Positions 8,175-19,286 of a stretch of DNA of 64,000 nt are shown one piece after another. The translations under genes were made by a program, and so were the position numbers. Each line of letters starts with the position of its first letter. The stretch's first letter is position 1. The stretch lies in contig JAPFFF010000042.1 in the NCBI GenBank assembly GCA_039105265.1, positions 1,116,001 through 1,180,000 on the forward strand, written 5' to 3'. The stretch is from Tritrichomonas musculus (taxonomy: Eukaryota; Parabasalia; Tritrichomonadida; Tritrichomonadidae). The notes below the pieces were generated by a model. The model ran no database searches, was not told the DNA's origin, and saw only the letters and a list, made by a program, of their open reading frames with translations.

Positions 8175-11100
8175 CTACATTAAAACTTTCTCTAAGAATT
8201 GAGCTTGTTCAACTTCTCCTAAGTCTTTATAAATATCCGATATTTTCTTTAATCCGCCAGATAGTGCGAACAAGATAATGCCAGCGCCCAATCTTCCTGA
8301 CTCGATGAATCTTTGAGCAATATCCCACATATATGATTCGAGTGATTTGTCATCGTCAACTCTCATTTTTAGAATGCATTGGGCTTCTTTTAATTCATCG
8401 ATTGACATCAACTTTTCAACAGCATCTTTCAATCTTCCGATAATTAATAACATATCGATTGCATCTTGAGATTTTCCTTCTGTAATAAGATGAACAATTG
8501 CAGCCTGGACTATTTCATCTCTTGGATTAGTTTCAAAGAGGATTGCTTTGAAAATGTTCAAAACAAAAGTGGGGCTTTTTCCATCAGTTTTGAAAGCAAT
8601 TGTTCGAGCACGATCAATTTCTCCTAAATCAAGGCAAAGATGAATTGCGAGATCGTTTAAATCAGAATCAGCTAAAATAATATCTCTGATGAAAGTCATT
8701 TGTTCACGTGTGAAATCTGGATATTCAAGGTTGGTTAAAATCTTTCGCATGAGAGGCATTCCGAAAATCTCAGCAATTTGAGTTGGCGTCATTTCTTTGT
8801 CATCAAGTGCGTCATTAAGAAGAGCTTCCCATTCATCTCGAGGCTTCATTACCAAGCATTTGTTGATAATGGGAGAATAAATCGGAACTGTTCTTGAGTT
8901 GGCATTATATGTTGACAATCTTCCTCTTCCGTAGAATCTAACAACAAAATCGTATTGGCTAACTTGCTTGATACATTTAACTGGATATGGAATAGTCTTT
9001 TCAATTCCACGATGAGATGTAATGTATACGTTATGTTTCGAATCAGTAACTATCATTTGTGTTGGACTGCCTTCGTAGTCAACAATTGATACAATTGAAT
9101 GTTTAATTGATAAAACTTCGCTGATTTTACTATTTTCAAGATTGATGAAAAGAACTCTTCCATCTTCTGATCCAATTATCAAATTAACTCTTTTCCATAA
9201 AAACGCTGTGACGCGATATTTAATATCAATGTATCGAACTTCCTTGAATTTGACATGAGCCATTTTGGGATCAATAATTTCGGTTAAATAGATTCCATTT
9301 TCTGATAAAATAGCAGCTCTCGATCCGTCTGGTGAGAAAGAAAGATGAGTTGAAGAAGTAAAGTTGATTGTGCTAATAACTTTGGGTGGAAGAGAAACGA
9401 GAGAGATGAAATTAACAACTGTTTCGTTAAGAACTACTACTACTACTTTTTTAATGGTATTGACTATTATATCTGTAACTGGCATGTTTAATGAGCTTAG
9501 TCGTTTTTCAAGAATTGGAAAAACAGTTCTGGTCTTCATATCAAGAACAAAGAGTTTATTTATATATCGGTCGCCTCGTTTAACTGAACCGTAAGTGAAT
9601 ACTCGATTTGGTCCAACCCATTCGGCCTTTAAAAGTGGAATGTCACATATCTTGAAACAAAAGTTGAATTGTCGTGAATTTCCAAACATTAATTGATTTG
9701 GTTGAGGTTTTTGTTGAGTCTGGTCATCACTTGACTGATTCCTCTCTTTTTTAGCAAGTTTTGCACCTGATCCTTGATAAGTAGATAGAGCTCTTGACCT
9801 TCCACGTGTTTGTGATTCATTTGATAGCACTGCTGATGAAGATTGTTTGATTGACGATGGTGGAACTTTTTTCTCTTCACGAGGAATGCTTGCATCCGAG
9901 GCAGAAGAACCAATCGAGGAAAGAGAATTTTGAGAGCCTTTTCCTTCGTTGAGTCTCATATCATTAGTTAAAAGTTGAGGCGGCCGTTGCTCAGTAGAGT
10001 CTGAGAGTCTCTTTTGAGGCTTCATATTTGGAACAGATAATCGTGGATTATTTGTAGATTTTCCATCAAATTTTGGTGTGGATGCTTGAGGATTTGATCC
10101 TCCTTGAGACATTTTGAGTTTCTGCATTGCTTGTATCGCAATTAAACGATCGTTATTGTCAACGTGTGGGGGCGGTATAGACTGCTGCATTGCATTTGGA
10201 TCAACTTCGATTTCAAACTTTTCATTAAGCTTGTTGCCTGTAAGAAGATTGGTTGGTATGGAGCCTTGTGTTTCATCATTAGAGTATTTAAGATTCATTG
10301 AAATTCTTCTACGGGAACGTGAATTCATTGATGGAAACCTCATTGGTTGTGCTTGTTGTTGAGGAATACCGACAAATGAAACAGATAAATTATGATCATT
10401 TGGTCTTCTATTGGTTGGATTGTCATTTTGCAAAGATGGAAAGCTTGGTAATTTTTCAGTTTGCGAAATATTTGGTTGTGTTGATGGAAATCTTGGTACT
10501 TTTTCGGTTTGAGGATCTTGCGGCTGAGAAGAAAAGCTTGGTAATTTTTCGGTTTGGGAATTATTTGGTTGTGCCGAAGTAAAGCTTGGTAATTTTTCGG
10601 ATTGCGAATTACTTGGTTGCATCGAAGTAAAGCTTGGTACCTTTTCGGTTTGAGAATCTTGCGGCTGAGAAGAAAAACTTGGTACTTTTTCGGTTTGAGA
10701 ATCTTGCGGCTGAGAAGAAAAACTTGGTACTTTTTCGGTTTGAGAATCTTGCGGCTGAGAAGAAAAGCTTGGTATTTTTTCAGTTTGAGAATTGTCTGGT
10801 GGAAATGAAAAGCTTGGTATTTGTTCGTCTTGCGTATCTTGTGGTTGGAATGAAAAACTTGGTATTTGTTCGGTTTGAGAATTGTCTGGTTGGAATGAAA
10901 GGCTTGGTATTTTTGCGTCTTGTGTATCTTGAGATTGAGATGGTATGCTTGGTTTCTTTTCATCGCTGCTGCTGCTTTGTTGTTTTATGTTGCCTTGATT
11001 TTTTTTAGTATTTTGGTTATTTAATTTTATATAAGTTTGCTTTTCACTAGAATTTGTCATGTCTAACGATTTTGTTGACCTAGTTGGTTTTTTTTGAGCT

Positions 11101-12206
11101 AGTGGTGTTGATTTTGTTGACATAATGCATCCATTGCATGTTGAAAATAGTAAACTTCCTGCTCTTGGCGAAAAATCTAAAGGTTTCTCATGAAAAAGTT
11201 TAACTCTATTAACAACAAATAATTTATTATGGACTACTTTAATTGTTGTTAACCACCAATTGTATGAAACAAAGACTAATTTGTCGTTTTTATATACATA
11301 TGCTGTAACATAATTATTGTGTGAACTTGTTATGCTAGGCATAATTTGAATTTCGCATAATCTTTCGACTTTTCCATTAATTAACTCATAAAGAGCAACG
11401 ATTTGATCATTAATCCCAATAAGCCTCCTCCCATGAGAAATAACAGGAAACAGATCTCTTAATTTTACGTCATTAAAAAGCGTAATTGTTTCATGCTCAG
11501 CTATTGTGAATAAAATAGTCCCTTGTTTTGTTACAAAAAGCATATAATTTGCCGATGCTTCTATAAATTCGCATGAATAAATTTCATTATCGTTAGCATT
11601 ATTGCACAACGTGTATGACTCTGGAATGAGCACAGGTGACGTGCTGTGAACTCTTTTTATAAAAGAAAATAAACCGCTTTTAGAACAAATAGCTAGCGTA
11701 TCGCCAAAACTTGGTTCAAATGTTAAATAATCGACTTTAAAGTTAACAGAAATCATCCAGTCTATTTTAAATACAAGTTTTCCTTCTTCATCCGGCTTCA
11801 TGCTACAACATAAAATATCTCCATTTCTAGTGCCTATGAAAAATCGAGAGGATGATATTGGTGACCATTTAATAACAGATGCGGGATCATTTGGAAGCTG
11901 CATCGATGCAATAACTTTGCGCGCAGCTAAATCGAAAACGCATACTCTTTTTGATTCTGAACCAAATACAAGGATTGGAAGTGTTAAATCAGGGACATCT
12001 GATGCATCGTACCAGCAAATAGCTGTTATTGAATGCTCAAAAGGAACCCATGTGATGGCTGGTGCATATTGTCCAGAACTTGCTTCCGTATAAATTGTAA
12101 GCGTATTATCAATTGCATGAGCAAGAAGGCCGCATGGACTCATTGCAAGGATTTGATTTTGCTCCTTCTTTGAAGGATATGTCCACTCTGTAAAAGAAAG
12201 ATTCAA
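8175..12206 (-). CDS. Beta-propeller / alpha-solenoid protein, WDR11-like architecture
   Basis: The product is about 1343 residues. Residues about 15-365 hold repeated WD40-like beta-propeller blades (for example ILAMSPCGLLAHA, AICWYDASD, VIKWSPISSSRFFIGTRNGDI). Residues about 365-835 are low-complexity and include a tandem repeat. Residues about 835-1090 form a second propeller-like region. Residues about 1100-1343 are alpha-helical with repeats of the kind EIDRARTIAFK and RLKDAVEKLMSI, as in coat-like trafficking proteins. Two propellers plus a helical tail recall WDR11 and vesicle-coat subunits; identity is inference. The first ATG is at 12141-12143, but propeller-like coding continues upstream (EWTYPSKKEQNQI). 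The frame reaches only a TTG at 12206, just after which lies ttcttttacag, a possible splice acceptor, so the true N-terminus is uncertain. Confidence 0.8.
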   Translation of the reverse strand: MNLSFTEWTYPSKKEQNQILAMSPCGLLAHAIDNTLTIYTEASSGQYAPAITWVPFEHSITAICWYDASDVPDLTLPILVFGSESKRVCVFDLAARKVIASMQLPNDPASVIKWSPISSSRFFIGTRNGDILCCSMKPDEEGKLVFKIDWMISVNFKVDYLTFEPSFGDTLAICSKSGLFSFIKRVHSTSPVLIPESYTLCNNANDNEIYSCEFIEASANYMLFVTKQGTILFTIAEHETITLFNDVKLRDLFPVISHGRRLIGINDQIVALYELINGKVERLCEIQIMPSITSSHNNYVTAYVYKNDKLVFVSYNWWLTTIKVVHNKLFVVNRVKLFHEKPLDFSPRAGSLLFSTCNGCIMSTKSTPLAQKKPTRSTKSLDMTNSSEKQTYIKLNNQNTKKNQGNIKQQSSSSDEKKPSIPSQSQDTQDAKIPSLSFQPDNSQTEQIPSFSFQPQDTQDEQIPSFSFPPDNSQTEKIPSFSSQPQDSQTEKVPSFSSQPQDSQTEKVPSFSSQPQDSQTEKVPSFTSMQPSNSQSEKLPSFTSAQPNNSQTEKLPSFSSQPQDPQTEKVPRFPSTQPNISQTEKLPSFPSLQNDNPTNRRPNDHNLSVSFVGIPQQQAQPMRFPSMNSRSRRRISMNLKYSNDETQGSIPTNLLTGNKLNEKFEIEVDPNAMQQSIPPPHVDNNDRLIAIQAMQKLKMSQGGSNPQASTPKFDGKSTNNPRLSVPNMKPQKRLSDSTEQRPPQLLTNDMRLNEGKGSQNSLSSIGSSASDASIPREEKKVPPSSIKQSSSAVLSNESQTRGRSRALSTYQGSGAKLAKKERNQSSDDQTQQKPQPNQLMFGNSRQFNFCFKICDIPLLKAEWVGPNRVFTYGSVKRGDRYINKLFVLDMKTRTVFPILEKRLSSLNMPVTDIIVNTIKKVVVVVLNETVVNFISLVSLPPKVISTINFTSSTHLSFSPDGSRAAILSENGIYLTEIIDPKMAHVKFKEVRYIDIKYRVTAFLWKRVNLIIGSEDGRVLFINLENSKISEVLSIKHSIVSIVDYEGSPTQMIVTDSKHNVYITSHRGIEKTIPYPVKCIKQVSQYDFVVRFYGRGRLSTYNANSRTVPIYSPIINKCLVMKPRDEWEALLNDALDDKEMTPTQIAEIFGMPLMRKILTNLEYPDFTREQMTFIRDIILADSDLNDLAIHLCLDLGEIDRARTIAFKTDGKSPTFVLNIFKAILFETNPRDEIVQAAIVHLITEGKSQDAIDMLLIIGRLKDAVEKLMSIDELKEAQCILKMRVDDDKSLESYMWDIAQRFIESGRLGAGIILFALSGGLKKISDIYKDLGEVEQAQFLEKVLM
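10415..10950 (-). repeat. In-frame tandem repeat, 15-16 residue unit
   Basis: About eleven units of 45-48 bp encode variants of VPSFSSQPQDSQTEK within the linker of the propeller protein. The central copies are identical or nearly so, pointing to recent expansion, while the outer ones are diverged. Ser/Thr next to acidic residues makes multiple phosphorylation plausible. Confidence 0.9.
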
Positions 12207-12945
12207 TTTATATATATGATTTAAAAAAAAAAAAAAAAAAATTCTTGAGAAAACTTTTGTAAATAATATATCTCCTAAAACATTTTAGATTATTTTATAA
12301 AAAATTAAAATATAATAAATATGATTATATCAGTATATAAATATTTATATTAAATAGATTGATTCTTTTTATCTTCATAAAATATTGATATCTTTTTAAA
12401 AAAAATAGGAAAAAAAAATCAATTCGTGAATTGTCAATTTTTCTAATATAATATTTAAAAAATTCTTTGAAAATTCAATAGATGAGGAAATTTTTGAGAT
12501 AATTGAAAAAAAATGAAAACGACAAATATGTACTTTTTATTCTTATTTTTGATATTTCATTGATATCATATCACAAATATTTCAATTAAAAAAAACATCA
12601 GTATTTATAATTTGAAGAAAACCTCGAAAATTTTGTGTTACCAATTGGAATGACTTAAGAAGTTGTTTCAGTTAATGATGTAAACAAATTATTTCATTAT
12701 TTAGATATTTTTTAAAATTCTGGAATTAAACATTATTAATAATTGAAAGTTTTATTTTTATTTTCAAACCTCTAAATTTCTTTTTTGAATTTTATTGTCT
12801 TTTTGAATTCATATCTTACAAAATGAAAACATTCATAATTTATATTGATTTTTGTAAATTATATATGATTTTTTTGAGTTTTATCATTTCATTATTCAAT
12901 TTACAAAATTTTCAATTGAAAAACGTATATACATTATAATAATAT

Positions 12946-14041
12946 TAGAGTACGCCGAAATAGTGAATTGTTATTTGAAAAAAGTATCAATAATGAAAAA
13001 GCATAAGTTATTCCAAAGAAAATAAGTTTTTTATATTCAAACTTGTTAAATAAAGAAAAATAAAACTGTATGAAATAACTCTTCCTTTTTGTTCAACGTG
13101 AGTTTTTCTAAATAATCAAAAAATTCGATAGGTAATTGTTTTTATTCAAAAAAATTTTTTTTTTCAGAAAAGTTTGTTTTTCAAAAAAAACTATTTTTTT
13201 CAATAAATGTTTGTGATTTAGAAAAAAATGTTTTTCCAAGTTTTTTATATGAAATTCGATTTTATTTATTTAATTCAGTATTGAATGAAAAGTCAAATAA
13301 TTTCAGCTCATAATGATCTTATTCTTATTCTTATTTACTTAAAATACCAAAGAATGTAATTTACAATAAATATTGTGTTTATTTTGAATATATTTATGAT
13401 TGGTCATTAGTTTTTTAAACATATCATTTTAATTTCGGAATGATCAATATTCTGCTTTAACAAAATGATTTTTAAAAATATATATCAAATAAATTATAAA
13501 CTTTATATAATTGAATTCATTGCATTATTCAAGAACGGGAAATCTATTTTCTTTTTTTCCCCAATTTTTTTATCATATGCCACCTCAACTAACTAATATA
13601 ACTTCCAACCTGTAATTTTTTGGCCTATTGTTCATAAAAATCATTAATCTGTATTGGTTTGATTAATAGGAAAATTTATTTTTCTAAAGAAACAAAAATC
13701 GTTTGCCCAATTGGATTAAAAATTTGTAAAACTTATTTTTTTTAGAAAAATATTACTAACAAAATAAACTCAAATACTAAAAAAAGAAGAAACTTGATTT
13801 TTTAAAAAATATTTTTTATCGAAAATATCATGTTTTTTGTAATTCTCCACTTTTTCTGAAAAAATGTTAGTTATTGTAAAATTTATGATAATATTCAAAA
13901 AACACCAATTTTTCAACAAAAACAAAGATTTTATTTGGAAATGTTATTAAAAATACAAAAAGAATAGTATACCGAAAATATGGCGCTTTTTTGACTTTGT
14001 TAATTTTTTCAAAAAAGAAAACGCTATTTCGGCGTACTCTA
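12946..14041. mobile_element. Non-autonomous element with 18-bp inverted repeats
   Basis: The word tagagtacgccgaaatag at 12946-12963 returns inverted as ctatttcggcgtactcta at 14024-14041. If the outer TA on each side is a target duplication, the inverted repeat is 16 bp and the element would be Tc1/mariner-like, but a palindromic TA is weak evidence. A diverged internal relative of the terminus lies near 13968. No transposase is encoded. Confidence 0.6.
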
Positions 14042-15836
14042 TTATAATATAGAGAGGTTCAAAAATTCACTTTTCAATTGGAAAAGTTCGACTTTTTCTG
14101 AAAAACAAGTGAGTGTTTAATATTTCTTCTTTCTTTCAATTTTTCATTTATCCAAAATAAAAAAAAGTTTTAATAATGAAATTGTTAAATATTCATAAAA
14201 ATTTTGTAAAATTGCAAAGATAAAAAATTTATGTCCAATTTCTGACATTTATTCAATAATTATATAAATATTTATAACTTTTTCAAAATGAGAAATTAAT
14301 TTCTGATATTAAGGGGGACATTTACCCGTTTACTATTTTTTTTAACGATCATTGTTTCACTTTGATATAATCGTTTTCTCTCAAATTTTTATTCAATTTT
14401 AAAAGGAAATAACTAAAGATAGAAATCAAATCAATGTTTGCTTTTTATTTTATCAATACCGTATTCATAAAAATTAAAACTTGACGGTGGCAAAATGTTA
14501 AAAAAATTTCTCAATTGAGAAAGTAGTGATATTTTTTAGAGGTATTCATGTAGAGAAATTGACGAAATATTGTAATTTTGATCATTATTTATTTATTTTT
14601 TATTTTGAAACTAAGATTGTACTTTAATAAATAAGAATATTATACTCCTATTTTTGAGATATTTCTATTTTTATTTTTCTGAATAAAAATGGCTTTATAT
14701 TTGAGAGGCAATATAATTTTTTTTATATAAAAATTGATGTAATATAGATATATATTTAATTTTGTTTTATTTTTAATTATTGTATATATATTTAAATAAT
14801 ATATTAATATTTATATGTTTATAATATATTTTATTTCTAAAGATATACATGTTTATATTTCATTTTATTTTTAAAAAATTTTTAACTTTTTCAGTTATTA
14901 TATTGTTTTATTGAAATAATAAACTTTTTGTATCCTAGTAATATTTTTATTTAAACATTATTATAATTTATATTTATGATAGATATTACTATTTATATAC
15001 AATAAGTATTTTATATTTAAAATTTATATAATATATTAAATAGATAAATTAACAAAAAAAAAAAAAATGAAAAATTCAATTAAACGATGATTTTAAATTG
15101 AATTTCTAAATATATTAGTTGGTTTGTATTGTGATTGTTTTTTGGTTTTCAATATATTAAATAATAACTTCACTTCACCGAAAATAATCATCTCACATCA
15201 CTAAAATAATAATAACGTACAAAAATACGATGAGAAATAATTCAAAATATTAATTACATTTTTCTCTAAAATGAGAGTATAAAGTAACTTATTTACATAA
15301 TAAAATTTATTTATATATATATTATTATTATATTGTACAATTAGTGTATAATTATTTCGTAAATCAATTGAGAAATAGTTAATTTTCTTAAATTTATTAT
15401 GTAAATTAGTATTTAAATCTATATATGGCTAATAATTTGGAAATACAACAGATAATATATTTTATAAACAAAGTATAAAATATTAATATTGATTTGTAAT
15501 TCATAAATATATTATTTGACTCGAGATATAAACGAAATATCATTTTTTAAATGGTTTTTAAATTCTCGACATCCATTAAAACCAATTATGGCAAATGCCA
15601 GTATTTAATATATAGAAGTAAATAATCTTAATATTTTTTCATAAGATAAAATATTCATTCAATAAAACTAAAAATAAAAAAATCAAATAACGAGTTTTCA
15701 CTTCACATGAATACCTCTTATTTTTTATTCAAAGTTTAGATGATTAATTGTAAACGGATATAAATCAAGAAAATAAATAAATATAGTCATTTACTCAAGA
15801 AGAATAGAATTTTTCAATTAATGTAAGCATGTCAAC

Positions 15837-16889
15837 CAGGGATGTTTATCGATAGTGTCCGATAACGGTTAAATACGTTGCCAATATTATCGATATTATC
15901 GGGAGTAGAGTAGAATAACCGATACTATCCGATAATAAATATCATTATCGATAAAAACGGTTTTTATCATGGCCAATAATGACCGATATTTTTAACTTTT
16001 TTAAGGTAAAGAAAAGATATTTACTAGAAATTATGGTTATTTAATTGTTATATAATTATATAAAAGTTATTTTTTCAAGTAATGACATATAAAAAAGCTT
16101 GTATGTACACATGATCAAATTATTAAAAAAGATTTTTTATATTTCATAGGAAATTAACTTTTACTATAATAAAAAATAAGTAATATATTATAATTCTAAT
16201 AATATTTAAGTATGAAATTTAAAATCAATAAAGATAATTTTATTTTGGCAAAAAAATTAAATTTATCAAAAAGTGAACAAGATAACTTTTTGTAAATTAA
16301 TAAAATTCTCTCCATTTCTCTAAATATTTTTAGACTTGATATTCTTTTAATAAAAAAAACGCAAATTATTTTAGTAGCATTGCATTAATATTTCATTACA
16401 TATTAAGATTCGTTAATTTGCAAATATGGAAATAATTTAATACTGAGAAGATATGAGGAAATTATCGTCTTATAACTTTGTTTTTAATCATAATCTTTTT
16501 TTGTTGGCCAATTGGTTCTTTTTTAAAAATTTTGAAAATAATCTTTTTATGTATTAATCAAAAACCTGATTTTTTAGCTTCTCATTATTATATTGGACAT
16601 ATAATGCACCCTGACCTTATTTCGCTTATTTCAGCATGCACTATTGAAGTACAATTAAAAATATAAAATTCCAAATTTTAATCAAAAATGTAAAAAAAAG
16701 TATGGAAATTTTATTATAAAATATCGGAGAATATCGAACCGTAACCGTCCGATAGTGACCAAATATCGGCGGTTTTGCTTAACGTATTTATCGATAATTA
16801 TTGGTTATCGAACAAATTTTTATCGATATTATCGGACTATCGATAATGAGCCGATAATCGATATTTATCATCATCGATCGACAACCCTG
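15837..16889. mobile_element. Non-autonomous hAT element
   Basis: The ends begin cagggatgttt on the left and, read inward, cagggttgtcg on the right, a typical hAT terminus. A perfect 8-bp duplication atgtcaac flanks both ends (15829-15836 and 16890-16897). Both sub-terminal regions are packed with atcgat and ccgataatatcg-type motifs, as expected for hAT transposase-binding sites. The interior has no convincing transposase frame, so this 1053-bp copy is probably mobilised in trans. Confidence 0.85.
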
Positions 16890-17364
16890 ATGTCAACTTG
16901 GATTTTATTTTTGAAAATGGTGGATTTTATTGGAATTTTGGTTTTTAAAAAAAAATTCATAAAGAACGTGATATGTTCGTAAATCTTGAATTCTTCATAT
17001 AAGATTATATATTTTATGAGATTTGGAAAGTTTTTAATTGAACATTATAATGTATTCGAAAATAATAAATATTATCAAAAATTTTCTGATATACAAAGCA
17101 TTAATCTTAAATCACTTAAATCATTATAAATAAATAATATAGAAAAATGATTATTTAAAGTTATATCGTTATAAAATATAAATGTAATATGTTATTTTTT
17201 TTTTTTTTCTGAACTTTTATACTTCATAAAGCATCAGTTTTGATATATTTCAGTACTTTTATAGTTTTTTTATTTCCTTTTTTAATTCTTACATTTCATT
17301 TGCAAAAAGAATAATATTTAAAATATCTTACCAAATATAAATTCGAAAAGTTTATTTAAATAGA

Positions 17365-17633
17365 ATGCCATTTTACTCCCAAAATAAAAAAAAAATAAAA
17401 ACCATAACGTTCTCCTCCATGGTTTTTATGGTTTTTATTTCAATGCATTTTGATCGGAAATGATCGTTTTCCTCACAAATAAAAACCAAAAAATCATAAA
17501 AAACGTTTTTTGGTTTTTATTTGAATGCTTTTTGATCGGAAATGATCGAAACGCATTCAAATAAAATCCATAAAAACCATTGAGGAGAACGTTATGGTTT
17601 TTATTTTTTTTTATTTTGGGTGTAAAATGGCAT
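17365..17633. repeat. Long inverted repeat (foldback element)
   Basis: Arms of about 120 bp, starting atgccatttta on the left and ending taaaatggcat on the right, share long matches including a block around aaaccataacgttctcct. The centre contains two copies of ttttgatcggaaatgatcg. A further taaaatgccat lies at about 17660. The repeat would extrude a strong cruciform. Confidence 0.85.
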
Positions 17634-18134
17634 AAAAGTGTCTATTAAATATTCATGGTGTAAAATGCCATATTAAAAAAAATGAAGAATTTTTAATGAA
17701 AATTTTTGACAACAAAACTTAAAAACCACCATTAAAAACCAGTTTTGGATTTTAAATCTATGGAGGCTATTGTTGACATGCTTAATTAATGGAATAAATT
17801 AAAGCTATTTTAATCAAAAGCAATAAGAGCAAAAACGAAATGTAAAACATTGTAAATAAATTAGGGAAATCGTAATTGCTCATGACGGTTAAGGCCAATA
17901 TTGACCTTATATCGTACCATAGTTTTTTATTAGTCTAAAATCGGTCTTACTATGAGCATTAGTGATGCTATAAGATAGTAATAATATGTAGCTATTACCC
18001 TATATCAAAAACAAGAAATTATAAAAGATAGATAAAGAAGAAGAATAGAATAAATTTTTATTTCAAAAAAGTAAGCATATACTAAAATAAGAAAGAAAGC
18101 GTATATATGATATAAAGTAAAATAAGACAATCAT

Positions 18135-19286
18135 TTATTTTTGGTTTTGTGATGACAAAATTTTTCTTGAAATGTCTTGAAACAATTTACGAATACTATT
18201 ATCGTCCATAGCACAGGTTGTTATTGATTCAACCCATGCAACATCTTTGTTTCGATCTGGTAATAATTTATTGAGGAAGCATTGTTTAACATGATTAATA
18301 CATTGATCAACATTGCTAGTATCTCCGCTGAAATCAGGATATGTTTCCCTAAATTGGTTTGGATGATCTTTTATTTTGTGTTCGAAAACATCTTTTTTGT
18401 TTAAAATGAGGAAAATTGGTTTGGTTGCAAATACTGGAGAATTTGCGACATTTTGAAATAGCTCAAGTGAATCCTTAGTTCTTGGGACTGTATCATCTTC
18501 AAACATAAATTGATCAAAGTCTGATAACGAAACAACAAATAGAACATACTGAACTCCTTGGAAACATTTTGTCCACTTTGCTCTTTCGCATTTTTGACCG
18601 CCGACGTCAACTAAAAGAGTTCGAACTTTGTTGTCAATTTTAAAATGAATCGATGATATTCCAGTTGTTCGAATTCGACTTTTGAGAAGATCTTCATTTG
18701 TTGGCAAATAGCCCTGTTCAGCAATTCTTTCTGAGCTGTCAAGGAAGAAAGATGCGTTATCTCCTAAACCAATTGAATTATTTTGCTGATATGTTGTTTT
18801 TAAAGCTGGGTCTTCCCAAACTGCTTTAATTTCACGAGCAGCATCTTTCGTTAAATCTTCTTCGGTTTCCAATTCTGTTATATCTTCAACATAACTTTGT
18901 AAATCGTCAGCAACAGATTGTCCGCTGCTTTGTACAACTTCAACCAGTTGTTTAATGTCTGATATTAAATTCAATCTAACAACTTGAGTCATATCTTCTC
19001 TTTCTTCTTTTTGAAATCCTCCGCAGTATAAAAGTTTTAATTGTCTCCATATAGTAGATTTACCGCATTCGCCTGATCCAAGTAATAGCATTTTAACATC
19101 TGGATCATCATCTTCGTTTTCATCCGGCGTTATTGGTATTTCGGTTGATTGTTTTGATGTTGGTGTCGCAGATTCGGGTTTCTTAGATTGATGCTGTTGT
19201 TGTTGTTGTTTAGGTGAGTTTTGTTTGTTAGATTTTGATCCTAGATCTTTTCCACCGTCATCGGCTTTGCTTGCGTTGCAGCCCAT
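18135..19286 (-). CDS. Heterotrimeric G-protein alpha subunit
   Basis: This GTP-binding switch couples membrane receptors to effectors. The 383-residue product has all guanine-nucleotide motifs: P-loop GSGECGKS at about 70-77, switch I SRIRTTGI with the catalytic-type Arg at about 204, switch II DVGGQ at 227-231, NKKD at 296-299 and TCAM at 357-360 (TCAT in most animals). A helical domain lies at about 85-200. Gly2 and Cys3 in MGCNASK predict N-myristoylation and palmitoylation, hence inner plasma-membrane location. Residues about 8-62 are an unusual Gln/Ser/Lys/Pro-rich extension absent from animal G-alpha. The C-terminus (SSQNQK) lacks the Cys modified by pertussis toxin. The start is supported by the lipidation signal. 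Confidence 0.97.
   Translation of the reverse strand: MGCNASKADDGGKDLGSKSNKQNSPKQQQQQHQSKKPESATPTSKQSTEIPITPDENEDDDPDVKMLLLGSGECGKSTIWRQLKLLYCGGFQKEEREDMTQVVRLNLISDIKQLVEVVQSSGQSVADDLQSYVEDITELETEEDLTKDAAREIKAVWEDPALKTTYQQNNSIGLGDNASFFLDSSERIAEQGYLPTNEDLLKSRIRTTGISSIHFKIDNKVRTLLVDVGGQKCERAKWTKCFQGVQYVLFVVSLSDFDQFMFEDDTVPRTKDSLELFQNVANSPVFATKPIFLILNKKDVFEHKIKDHPNQFRETYPDFSGDTSNVDQCINHVKQCFLNKLLPDRNKDVAWVESITTCAMDDNSIRKLFQDISRKILSSQNQK

Larger units (their letters stand above)
12207..18134. other. Gene-free AT-rich spacer, about 5.9 kb
   Basis: No coding region is supported. It contains the 18-bp inverted-repeat element (12946-14041), the hAT-like element (15837-16889), the foldback at 17365-17633, and an imperfect inverted pair near 17871-17955 (attgctcatgacgg and ctatgagcattag). 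The rest is A/T-rich with poly-A and poly-T runs. Confidence 0.7.

Noticed and set aside
9364-11008. Plus-strand and alternate-frame open frames of 70-207 codons opposite the propeller gene
   Set aside because: They are shadows of the tandem repeat and coding sequence on the minus strand; repeats keep several frames open.
16478-16666. 62-codon frame inside the hAT element as a transposase piece
   Set aside because: The translated sequence is hydrophobic and AT-driven and shows no hAT catalytic or dimerisation motif.
17871-17955. Small inverted-repeat transposon near the G-alpha gene
   Set aside because: Arms are short and imperfect and no target duplication was found; noted only in the spacer entry.
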